Positions 1-5,948 of a stretch of DNA of 10,024 nt are shown here, in pieces. The notes below the pieces were generated by a model. That model was not told the DNA's origin. It ran no database searches and saw only the letters and a program-made list of their open reading frames with translations. How positions within the stretch are numbered: position 1 is the stretch's first letter; the number at the start of each line of letters is the position of its first letter. Origin of the DNA: Rugosibacter sp. (GTDB lineage: Bacteria > Pseudomonadota > Gammaproteobacteria > Burkholderiales > Rhodocyclaceae); NCBI GenBank assembly GCA_030652715.1, contig JAUSQB010000427.1:1-10024 (forward strand), given 5' to 3'. The position numbers were made by a program, and so were the translations under genes.

Positions 1-702
1 GAATATGGCGATGCCGATGTGATGGTGTGCGGCGGCTCGGAAGCTTCTGTTACACCGCTGGCTATTGGTGGTTTTGCTTCTGCCAAAGCACTATCAACCC
101 GTAATGACGACCCTGCCACGGCAAGCCGCCCGTGGGATAAAGAGCGTGATGGCTTTGTGCTGGGTGAAGGCGCAGGGGTCATGGTGTTAGAGGAGTACGA
201 GCATGCCAAGCGGCGCGGTGCGAAAATTTATGCCGAGCTCACAGGTTTTGGCATGGCGGCAGATGCCTTTCACATGACGGCACCTGACACTGATGGCCCG
301 AAGCGCAGCATGCAAAATGCAATGAAAAATGCAGGCGTTAACGCTGACGATGTGCAGTATTTGAATGCACACGGCACCTCAACGCCACTGGGTGATAAAA
401 ATGAAACCGAAGCCATTAAGTTGGCTTTCGGTCATGATATCGCCAAGCAGTTAGTGGTTAATTCCACCAAGTCAATGACAGGGCATTTGCTCGGTGGGGC
501 AGGCGGGATGGAGTCAATTTTTACTGTACTGGCGATTCATCATCAAATCAGTCCGCCAACGATTAATATTTTCGATCAGGATCCTGAATGCGATCTTGAC
601 TACTGTGCCAATACTGCACGACCCATGAAAATTGATGTCGCGATGAAAAATAATTTTGGTTTTGGCGGCACTAACGGCACACTAATTTTCCGCAAGATTT
701 AG
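1..702 (+). CDS. fabF: Beta-ketoacyl-ACP synthase II, 3' part (5' end outside window)
   Basis: Condensing enzyme of type II fatty-acid synthesis: it joins malonyl-ACP to an acyl-ACP in the cytoplasm to lengthen the chain by two carbons. The frame is open from base 1 and ends in TAG, giving 233 residues, a little over half of a family protein of about 413 residues. Visible family features are the [16 protein letters not shown] block, the catalytic His in [11 protein letters not shown] (codon 370-372), the Lys and second His in STKSMTGH (codons 469-471 and 484-486), and the glycine-rich C-terminus [10 protein letters not shown]. The active-site Cys lies upstream, outside the window. The close match to E. 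coli FabF in residue order supports FabF rather than FabB. The gene appears intact up to its stop, and the next gene begins 12 nt downstream on the same strand. Confidence 0.97.
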   Translation, partial: EYGDADVMVCGGSEASVTPLAIGGFASAKALSTRNDDPATASRPWDKERDGFVLGEGAGVMVLEEYEHAKRRGAKIYAELTGFGMAADAFHMTAPDTDGPKRSMQNAMKNAGVNADDVQYLNAHGTSTPLGDKNETEAIKLAFGHDIAKQLVVNSTKSMTGHLLGGAGGMESIFTVLAIHHQISPPTINIFDQDPECDLDYCANTARPMKIDVAMKNNFGFGGTNGTLIFRKI

Positions 703-714
703 CCACGCATTGCG

Positions 715-1392
715 ATGCGATCTGTCGCGAAGCGTTCCGTTTCTGTCAGACCGTCGCGTTTTTTGAAGCGGCTGTTGTGGCTCGCGCATCTTATTGCCGT
801 GTGGATCGTTTTTAATGTCAATATCCCAAACCTGCTACAAGGGATTTTTTTGTTGTTGATTGGTGCTTCGTGGATAAAACATGCGTGCATGGCATCAGCA
901 GCGCAAAACGCAATCACGCTCGTTTTACATGGAGATGGCCGAATTGAAAAAGCCTTGATTCCGCTATTGGACGGTGCTGGTGAAGCCACTGATGAGACCC
1001 CTGCACAGCAAGAAGGGGCAGAAAAGAACCCTGCCCGCTTCGCTGTGGATGCGCTACAAGGCGGTCGAGCAAGAAACACTCTGATAAAGCCCCTGCGTAG
1101 CGGAACGGTCGAGCAAAGTACGCTCTCCTCGCCGCTACAGATCCTCGCCGTAACGGATGGCGATAGGCTGCAACGCCTTGAATCCGCCTCTGGAAAGTCC
1201 TCTTGGGAGACGACGAGTGACATAGTTCTGCATCCGCACACCATCGTTTTGCCATTTCTGGTTATCTTGCTTTACCGGCAAAAAAATCACCTGCAATCCT
1301 TGATCTTGCTCAAGGATAGCCTTACAGCAGAAGACTTTCGCCAGTTACGTCTTTGGCTACGCTGGCAGGTCAAAAAACTGCCAGCTAAATAA
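715..1392 (+). CDS. YgfX-like membrane protein with an in-frame internal expansion
   Basis: A 225-residue protein. The N-terminus is basic, followed by two close hydrophobic segments (about residues 19-35 and 41-55), as in the YgfX/CptA family. The C-terminal part, from about residue 155, reads like that family's cytoplasmic beta-rich domain: a TIVLPFLVILLYR strand, then LILLKDSLTAEDFRQLRLWLRWQ. Family members that I know are about 135-160 residues. The excess lies at roughly residues 75-150, which are hydrophilic, unlike the family, and full of short repeats. E. coli YgfX is described as a toxin-like inner-membrane protein acting on cytoskeletal proteins and is paired with SdhE; no sdhE is seen here, so function is uncertain. 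The ATG at 715 has no clear Shine-Dalgarno; translation may be coupled to fabF. The alternative is an unrelated two-TM protein, less likely given the C-terminal match. Confidence 0.72.
   Translation: MRSVAKRSVSVRPSRFLKRLLWLAHLIAVWIVFNVNIPNLLQGIFLLLIGASWIKHACMASAAQNAITLVLHGDGRIEKALIPLLDGAGEATDETPAQQEGAEKNPARFAVDALQGGRARNTLIKPLRSGTVEQSTLSSPLQILAVTDGDRLQRLESASGKSSWETTSDIVLHPHTIVLPFLVILLYRQKNHLQSLILLKDSLTAEDFRQLRLWLRWQVKKLPAK
934..1193. repeat. Repeat-rich segment inside the YgfX-like gene
   Basis: This stretch corresponds to the extra residues of the YgfX-like protein. Seen directly: CGGTCGAGCAA occurs at 1062-1072 and 1106-1116 (44-nt offset, similarity continuing a further 10 nt); TCCTCGCCG occurs at 1126-1134 and 1142-1150; CCCCTGC occurs at 998-1004 and 1090-1096. 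CTGCGTAGCGG (1093-1103) is complementary to CCGCTACAG (1132-1140) with a 2-nt bulge, and TCGCC (1145-1149) can pair with GGCGA (1159-1163). The segment is bounded by imperfect direct repeats: GATGGC at 934 and 1156 (222 nt apart), and GCCTTGATTCCGC at 952 against GCCTTGAATCCGC at 1175. This fits either an inserted palindromic element or a degenerate internal duplication. Confidence 0.5.
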
Positions 1393-1437
1393 CGAGCAAT
1401 CACCCGGTTATTTTTCACCCATGTTGATAAGGGTGAA
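1387..1437. terminator. Overlapping hairpins between convergent genes
   Basis: The YgfX-like gene and nadB converge with 22 nt between their stop codons. AAATAAC (1387-1393) pairs with GTTATTT (1407-1413), and TTCACCC (1414-1420) pairs with GGGTGAA (1431-1437) across a 10-nt loop that lies in the last codons of nadB. The first is followed by only two further T on the plus strand, so neither is a textbook intrinsic terminator. A bidirectional terminator is expected by position; the sequence support is weak. Confidence 0.3.
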
Positions 1438-3037
1438 GCACAGTATCCAGCGCACGAGGCAAAGTTGCGGGATAGTCACGGCTGAAATGAAGTCCGCGGC
1501 TTTCATGGCGACATTGTGCACTTTTCACAATCAGATGGGCAGTCAGAACCAGATTGCGCAGTTCAATGAGATCATTACTGATGCGAAAGTTTTCGTAGTA
1601 TTCGCTGATCTCTTTTTCCAGCAGAATGATGCGATGCAGCGCACGTTCCAAGCGCTTGTTGGTGCGTACGATACCGACGTAATCCCACATGAACCGACGC
1701 AATTCTGCCCAATTGTGAGAAATGACAATCTCTTCATCAGCATCGCGTACGCGACTTTCATCCCACTGAGGCAAGGGTGGAGACGGTTTGACCGCTGTTT
1801 CACTAATCGCTTTTGCTGCCGCAGCCGAAAACACCACGCATTCCAGTAAAGAGTTCGAGGCGAGCCGATTGGCCCCGTGCAGCCCGGTAAAAGTGGTTTC
1901 ACCGATGGCATACAAGCCAGGTAGATCCGTTTGTGCCGCCATATCGGTCACAATTCCACCGCAAGTGTAGTGGGCAGCAGGCACTACGGGAATGGGCTCT
2001 TTGGTAATATCAATACCGAGCGCCAGGCAGCGTGCATAGATGGTGGGGAAGTGCTCTTTGAGAAAATCCGCCGGTTTATGCGTCATATCAAGAAAAACAC
2101 AATCTACGCCATGACGCTTCATTTCGAAATCAATGGCACGCGCGACAATATCGCGCGGGGCTAATTCACTTCGCGAATCGTAATTTGGCATGAAACGGGT
2201 GCCGTCGGGCAATCGTAGCAGGCCTCCCTCCCCGCGCAAGGCTTCCGAAATCAGAAAAGATTTGGCATGCGGATGGTATAAACACGTGGGGTGAAATTGC
2301 ACGAATTCCATGTTGGCAACACGACAGCCTGCACGCCAGGCCATGGCAACACCATCCCCCGTTGCGGTATCGGGATTGGTTGTGTAAAGATAAACTTTTC
2401 CAGTTCCGCCTGTTGCCAGCACCGTCTGGTCAGCGCCGATGGTGACAACGGTGTCGCGCTGAATATCGAGTACATATGCGCCCAGACAGCGATTAGGATT
2501 TACGTCCAGCCTGCCGGAGGTAATGAGATCTACCGCAATATGCTGCTCTAAAACTGTGATTCGCGGATGTTTGCGGATATGCTCAGTAAGGGTGTTCTGC
2601 ACCGCTTTGCCTGTCGCATCGGCCGCATGAATGATACGACGCTGCCCGTGACCACCTTCTTGAGTAAGGTGGTACCCGAAGGATGATTCGTCGCGGGTAA
2701 AGGGCACGCCTCGTGCTATGAGCCACTCGATTGCTTCACGGCCATGCTCGACGACAAAGCGCGTGATATTTGAATCGCACAAACCGGCCCCGGCGATCAA
2801 AGTATCGGCAATATGGGCGTCAATAGAATCGCTGCCATCCAATACGGCAGCAATGCCGCCTTGTGCCCAGATTGAGGCCGAATCTTCCAGTGTTTTTTTA
2901 GTCACCAGTGCAACCTGATGGGTATCTGCCAGACGAAGTGCCAACGACTGGCCCGCGAGCCCACTACCAATAATGAGAACGTCGAAATGCTTAATGGCTT
3001 TCTGCTCCTTCTGTTTCTTCTGTTCTTTTTGTTTCAT
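1415..3037 (-). CDS. nadB: L-aspartate oxidase
   Basis: FAD flavoprotein that oxidises L-aspartate to iminoaspartate, which NadA then condenses to quinolinate for NAD synthesis in the cytoplasm. At 540 residues it matches the usual length. The dinucleotide-binding GSGLAG is at residues 24-29, after an N-terminal extension. HAADATGK (about 137-144) and ATGGTGKVY (about 208-216) are FAD/substrate-site blocks. The catalytic residues line up with E. coli H244, R290 and H351 as H249 (QFHP), R295 (APRDIVAR) and H356 (AAHYTCGG). [16 protein letters not shown] closes the FAD domain, followed by the helical C-terminal domain. The N-terminus is lysine/glutamine rich (KQKEQK twice), and the family core begins only at about residue 16. 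The ATG at 3037 lacks a clear Shine-Dalgarno, while AAGGAG at 3010-3005 sits 9 nt before an in-frame ATT (2995-2993) that would start the protein exactly at the core. nadA and nadC are not in the window. Confidence 0.96.
   Translation of the reverse strand: MKQKEQKKQKEQKAIKHFDVLIIGSGLAGQSLALRLADTHQVALVTKKTLEDSASIWAQGGIAAVLDGSDSIDAHIADTLIAGAGLCDSNITRFVVEHGREAIEWLIARGVPFTRDESSFGYHLTQEGGHGQRRIIHAADATGKAVQNTLTEHIRKHPRITVLEQHIAVDLITSGRLDVNPNRCLGAYVLDIQRDTVVTIGADQTVLATGGTGKVYLYTTNPDTATGDGVAMAWRAGCRVANMEFVQFHPTCLYHPHAKSFLISEALRGEGGLLRLPDGTRFMPNYDSRSELAPRDIVARAIDFEMKRHGVDCVFLDMTHKPADFLKEHFPTIYARCLALGIDITKEPIPVVPAAHYTCGGIVTDMAAQTDLPGLYAIGETTFTGLHGANRLASNSLLECVVFSAAAAKAISETAVKPSPPLPQWDESRVRDADEEIVISHNWAELRRFMWDYVGIVRTNKRLERALHRIILLEKEISEYYENFRISNDLIELRNLVLTAHLIVKSAQCRHESRGLHFSRDYPATLPRALDTVLHPYQHG
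2993..3010 (-). promoter_or_regulatory. Shine-Dalgarno with an AUU codon inside the annotated nadB 5' end
   Basis: AAGGAG (3010-3005), a 9-nt spacer, then ATT (2995-2993) in the nadB frame. Initiation here would give a protein beginning (M)[11 protein letters not shown], which is how typical NadB proteins begin. The upstream ATG at 3037 has no comparable motif before it. Which site is used cannot be decided from sequence; ATT is a rare initiator, so I kept the ATG for the gene. Confidence 0.4.
2999..3034 (-). repeat. Imperfect 18-nt tandem duplication at the nadB start
   Basis: Read on the minus strand, AAACAAAAAGAACAGAAG (3034-3017) is followed at once by AAACAGAAGGAGCAGAAA (3016-2999). They match at 14 of 18 positions and both encode KQKEQK. 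Three of the four differences are silent third-position A/G changes and the fourth is the last base of the unit, also silent (AAG/AAA). The second copy contains the AAGGAG motif. Confidence 0.8.
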
Positions 3038-3042
3038 GGGGC

Positions 3043-3074
3043 GGAACTATATCATTCATCAAGCAGGGAACTAT
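3043..3074 (+). promoter_or_regulatory. Two GGAACTAT motifs in the nadB–rpoE gap
   Basis: GGAACTAT is present at 3043-3050 and 3067-3074, 24 nt apart. The core GGAACT resembles the -35 element of sigma-E promoters (GGAACTT), and rpoE genes are commonly autoregulated. After the second copy, TCTTCA at 3090-3095 follows with 17-nt spacing, only a fair match to the -10 TCnAA type. No -10 is seen for the first copy. Treated as a weak candidate for a sigma-E-dependent rpoE promoter. Confidence 0.3.
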
Positions 3075-3199
3075 TCCGCATTAATAAAGTCTTCATCTTC
3101 AGCAATAAGCGTGGAGTTCGGCCGGTTAAAGAGGTGAGACGAGCTACCCGGGATTTGTAAAAGAAGTGGAAGGCTCGATAGGAAACGGGCAGAATGGCT

Positions 3200-3208
3200 T
3201 GATATACT
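3200..3208 (+). promoter_or_regulatory. Candidate extended -10 promoter for the rpoE operon
   Basis: TGATATACT fits the extended -10 form TGnTATAnT. No good -35 hexamer is found 16-18 nt upstream, which is tolerated in extended -10 promoters. The expected start site, about 3214-3216, is roughly 48 nt before the rpoE ATG. The last four bases of the -10 form part of the perfect 12-nt palindrome TACTGGCCAGTA at 3205-3216, which could serve as an operator. This is inference from motif match and position. Confidence 0.45.
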
Positions 3209-3213
3209 GGCCA

Positions 3214-3237
3214 GTAGCCAGATTGGCTGCAATTTTT
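3214..3237 (+). terminator. Small hairpin plus T-run in the rpoE leader
   Basis: AGCCA (3216-3220) pairs with TGGCT (3224-3228) around a 3-nt loop, extendable by a T·G and a G-C pair (3214-3215 with 3229-3230), followed by AATTTTTT (3231-3238). It has the shape of a short intrinsic terminator, or of a 5'-end stabilising stem if transcription starts near 3215. The stem is short, so termination strength is doubtful. Confidence 0.3.
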
Positions 3238-3262
3238 TAGGCGGAATCAAGACACAAAGCCC

Positions 3263-3862
3263 ATGGGAGATCGTGAAGCAGACCGGATGCTCGTTGAGCG
3301 CGTCCAAGCTGGCGACAAACAAGCTTTCGGGCTGTTGGTCACGAAATATCAGCGCAAGCTCGCGCGTCTGGTTTCACGCATGGTGCGCGATCAGGCAGAG
3401 GTGGAAGATATCGTGCAAGACAGTTTCATCCGTGCATACAAGGCACTACCGAACTTTCGTAATGACAGCGCTTTCTATACCTGGTTATATCGCATTGGTG
3501 TCAATACTGCTAAAAACTGGTTGGTCACGCATGGCCGAAGAGCGCAACTGACCTCAACAACCGATGGTGAAGACGCTGAAAATTACGCTGAACCCGAATT
3601 GCTGCGAAATCATGAAACTCCTGAACGCTTGCTGATGACTAAGCAGATTGGCGAGACAGTCAATGCGGTTGTGGAGGCATTACCTGAAGATTTGCGCACA
3701 GCCTTGACGCTGCGCGAAATTGAAGGATTGTCGTATGAAGAAATTGCTGATGTGATGGATTGTCCAATTGGTACAGTGCGTTCGCGGATTTTTCGCGCAC
3801 GTGATGCGATTGCATTGAAATTACGGCCTTTGCTGAATACAGCGGCCGATAAAAGGTGGTAA
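3263..3862 (+). CDS. rpoE: RNA polymerase sigma factor RpoE (sigma-E/AlgU)
   Basis: ECF sigma factor that directs RNA polymerase to envelope-stress promoters; held at the membrane by RseA until stress-triggered proteolysis. It has 199 residues, usual for the family. Region 2 spans about 22-90, with the -10 recognition stretch DSAFYTWLYRIGVNTAKNWL. A variable linker follows at about 91-134. Region 4 is at about 135-188, where ALPEDLRTALTLREIEGLSYEEIADVMDCPIGTVRSRIFRAR forms the -35-binding helix-turn-helix. Nearly every conserved position of E. coli RpoE is kept. The start at MGDREADRMLVERV aligns with the family. No close Shine-Dalgarno is seen; AGGCGG lies 17 nt or more upstream. rseA follows after 42 nt, so the sigma factor and its regulators are probably one operon. 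Confidence 0.97.
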   Translation: MGDREADRMLVERVQAGDKQAFGLLVTKYQRKLARLVSRMVRDQAEVEDIVQDSFIRAYKALPNFRNDSAFYTWLYRIGVNTAKNWLVTHGRRAQLTSTTDGEDAENYAEPELLRNHETPERLLMTKQIGETVNAVVEALPEDLRTALTLREIEGLSYEEIADVMDCPIGTVRSRIFRARDAIALKLRPLLNTAADKRW

Positions 3863-3904
3863 CCCAACGATCTTTTGCTGTAATAGCCGTGCGAGGATAA
3901 GGTA

Positions 3905-4507
3905 ATGAAAACGCGTGTTTCTGCATTGATGGATGGTGAGCTAGAGGCCCATGAAACGACAGGTGCGGTGACAACCTTATCCCGCGACAGCGAACAGAAA
4001 AACCTCTGGCATCTCTATCATGTGCTGGGAGATGCCATGCGCAATGAACCTGACTTAACGATTGATGTGACCAACCGCGTGATGGGAGCGCTATCGTTGG
4101 AGCCTACTGTATTTTCGCCGCTTCGCCCGCAACGCAGCGCTATCCGCTGGCAACGCCCCCTGATGGCACTTGCAGCATCTGCTGCGGGGATTGCCGTGGT
4201 GACATGGGTTGCTTTAGCGCCCCTGCAGGCGCCCGTTGGATCAATGCTCGCGTCGAGCCAGGCACTCATCTCCCAACCAGCGCTTCGTCTTGCGACGCTG
4301 CCGTTGCCTGTGACACAAGCTGTCCCCCCCGGATCACCGGCATCCTCTTTACCTTCAAGCTCTGCTGCTGGAACAGCACAACTGCAGTTGCAGGAGTCGA
4401 CGCGACTGCAGGAATATCTTGTAGCGCACCGAGCCTACGAAGGGGGGGCTTTGATGAGTAGCGCAAGCCATATTCGTACAGTTTCAGTTGCGGATAATAG
4501 TCGCTAA
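3905..4507 (+). CDS. rseA: Sigma-E anti-sigma factor RseA (MucA-like)
   Basis: Single-pass inner-membrane protein that binds RpoE in the cytoplasm; cleavage of its periplasmic side and then its membrane segment releases the sigma factor. Of 200 residues, 1-70 form the cytoplasmic anti-sigma domain (MKTRVSALMDGELE, then LWHLYHVLGDAMRNE, both characteristic). A membrane segment lies at about 86-107. The periplasmic part is rich in Ser, Pro, Ala and Gln and ends in a block typical of betaproteobacterial RseA (LQEYLVAHRAYEG … HIRTVSVADNSR). GAGG at 3893-3896 precedes the ATG. The stop overlaps the rseB start by one base (TAATG), suggesting coupling. Odd: runs of seven C (4324-4330) and seven G (4442-4448) lie in the periplasmic coding part; one-base slippage in the G run brings a stop at 4452 or 4459. 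Confidence 0.93.
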   Translation: MKTRVSALMDGELEAHETTGAVTTLSRDSEQKNLWHLYHVLGDAMRNEPDLTIDVTNRVMGALSLEPTVFSPLRPQRSAIRWQRPLMALAASAAGIAVVTWVALAPLQAPVGSMLASSQALISQPALRLATLPLPVTQAVPPGSPASSLPSSSAAGTAQLQLQESTRLQEYLVAHRAYEGGALMSSASHIRTVSVADNSR

Positions 4508-5484
4508 TGGGGTTCTTGCGTATCCAGAGGTGCTTTGTTGTCGCCGCCGCCGTGTTGCTAGCGCCGACTTTTACGCATGCAGAGGATGGCCTAATGGCTT
4601 TGCGGCGGATGGCACAGGCTTCTCGCCAGTTGACATACGAAGGTGTCTTTGTTTACCGTAACGCCGATCGTATGGAAACTTCGCGAATAGCGCATACTTG
4701 GGCGGATGGGCGCGACCTGGAGCGGATAGAAGTGCTTGATGGCAGCCCGCGTGAAATGATTCGTAATGGCGATGAAACAACCTGCTTTTTCTCAAATGAA
4801 AATCGCTTGATTGTTGAAACCCGTTCAGCGCTCCGCCAATTTCCCGCGTTATTGCCTGCAGGATTAAGCCGCTTGCCGGATTATTACTCGATCCGTTCCG
4901 TTGGACAGGGTCGCGTAGCAGGTGTCGATAGCCATGTCATCACTCTGGAACCACGAGATAACTTACGGTATGGACATCAGTTCTGGCTGGATAATACCAG
5001 TGGTTTATTGTTAAGAGCCGTCGTTTTGGGGGGGCACGGCGAAATGCTGGAGTCATTTAGTTTTACCCAGATCGCTATTGGTGGTCCGTTATCGCACCAA
5101 GCCTTAAAGCCGCGTTTTCCTGCTGAGGGACTGCAGATACAGAAAATCACAACGACAAATATTGTGCCGGAAGACTTGGGATGGATATTCAACAAGAACC
5201 TTCCAGGCTTTCGACGTATCAATGCCATGAAGCGCCAATCTGGATCCGGGCAGCCTACGTTGCATATTTTATTTTCAGATGGGATAGCGACAATCTCCGT
5301 ATTTATCGAATCTCGTGCAGATGCTGGAGAAATCGAGTCAAGCAGCCCCGCCGTGTTGTCCAGCATGGGGGCACTCAATGTGTATCACCGTCAAAACAAT
5401 CAATACTTTTTAGTGGTAATAGGCGAGGTGCCAGCCCTCGCCCTCAAGCAATTAGGTGATGGTATTGAGAGGCTGGAAAAATGA
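4507..5484 (+). CDS. rseB: Periplasmic sigma-E regulator RseB (MucB)
   Basis: Periplasmic protein that binds the outer part of RseA and shields it from the activating site-1 protease; binding of mislocalised lipid or lipopolysaccharide signals is thought to release it. It has 325 residues (E. coli about 318). A signal peptide covers about residues 1-25, cleaved after THA. The mature N-terminal domain is the LolA-like fold (ALRRMAQASRQLTYEGVFVYR, then FWLDNTSGLLLRAVVLGG near 160-176), and a smaller C-terminal domain (about 215-325) binds RseA. Its ATG overlaps the rseA stop by one base and its TGA overlaps the rseC ATG by four bases. A run of seven G at 5028-5034 encodes part of LGGHGEM. Confidence 0.94.
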   Translation: MGFLRIQRCFVVAAAVLLAPTFTHAEDGLMALRRMAQASRQLTYEGVFVYRNADRMETSRIAHTWADGRDLERIEVLDGSPREMIRNGDETTCFFSNENRLIVETRSALRQFPALLPAGLSRLPDYYSIRSVGQGRVAGVDSHVITLEPRDNLRYGHQFWLDNTSGLLLRAVVLGGHGEMLESFSFTQIAIGGPLSHQALKPRFPAEGLQIQKITTTNIVPEDLGWIFNKNLPGFRRINAMKRQSGSGQPTLHILFSDGIATISVFIESRADAGEIESSSPAVLSSMGALNVYHRQNNQYFLVVIGEVPALALKQLGDGIERLEK

Positions 5485-5939
5485 TGCAATGTGAAGCGCA
5501 TGTCGTTGCGCTAACAGACAATCACGAGGTCTGGGTCGAGGTACCGGCCAGGCTTGCGGCATGCGATCACTGCCCCAACCCCATGGGGTGCCAGACAGGT
5601 TTGTTGGGTCAGGCGGGTCGTTCACGCCGTTATCGCATGGGCAATACGCTGGACTTGCATGTCGGTGATCGAGTTAGCTTAGCTGTTGCTGAAGGTACGG
5701 TTTTTCGTGCGGTGCTGGCATCGTATGCCATGCCACTGCTACTAATCATCGGTGGTGCAATGATCGGCCAGCATCTGGCTGGTGATGCGGCAGCAGCAGC
5801 AGGAGTATTCGCTGGATTAGTCATTGGTTTTGCATTATTGCGCCGTCGCGAGCAACGTTTTCATGGCAGACACCATCCGTTTGTCTTGCGGAAATTATGC
5901 AAGGAAACGAAACCTTCTGAAAAAACCTTTAAGGAGTAG
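5481..5939 (+). CDS. rseC: Sigma-E positive regulator RseC (MucC family)
   Basis: Inner-membrane protein of the RseC/MucC family (SoxR-reducing system relatives); in E. coli it has a mild positive effect on sigma-E, and its mechanism is unclear. It has 152 residues. A cytoplasmic N-terminal beta domain carries the cysteine cluster C28-x2-C31-x5-C37 (ACDHCPNPMGCQ), matching the conserved CxxC…GC motif. Two membrane helices follow (about 75-97 and 103-121), then a basic, soluble tail. The start is shared as ATGATG; the first ATG overlaps the rseB stop (ATGA), and the second at 5484 is also possible. A short GCA repeat encodes five alanines at the head of the second helix. The gene ends 9 nt before degQ, and the degQ Shine-Dalgarno overlaps its last codons. 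Confidence 0.9.
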   Translation: MMQCEAHVVALTDNHEVWVEVPARLAACDHCPNPMGCQTGLLGQAGRSRRYRMGNTLDLHVGDRVSLAVAEGTVFRAVLASYAMPLLLIIGGAMIGQHLAGDAAAAAGVFAGLVIGFALLRRREQRFHGRHHPFVLRKLCKETKPSEKTFKE

Positions 5940-5948
5940 GGACTAAAA

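Noticed and set aside
699..1255. Long minus-strand open frames (181 and 113 codons) antisense to the YgfX-like gene
   Set aside because: They have no recognisable domains and are rich in Arg, Ser and Cys as expected of antisense reading, while the plus frame has family-like membrane helices and C-terminal domain. Openness in several frames reflects the stop-poor repeat segment.
3273..3551. Plus-strand frame of 92 codons overlapping rpoE in another phase
   Set aside because: Shadow of rpoE, which matches its family along the full length in the main frame.
4204..4461. Alternative plus-strand frame within rseA as an overlapping gene
   Set aside because: No ribosome-binding site or recognisable domain; it only matters as the frame entered if the G7 run gains one base.
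5787..5805. CAG/GCA triplet repeat in rseC as a possible unstable microsatellite
   Set aside because: Only about four perfect triplets coding alanines before a membrane helix; too short to argue for variation, and in-frame changes would be mild.
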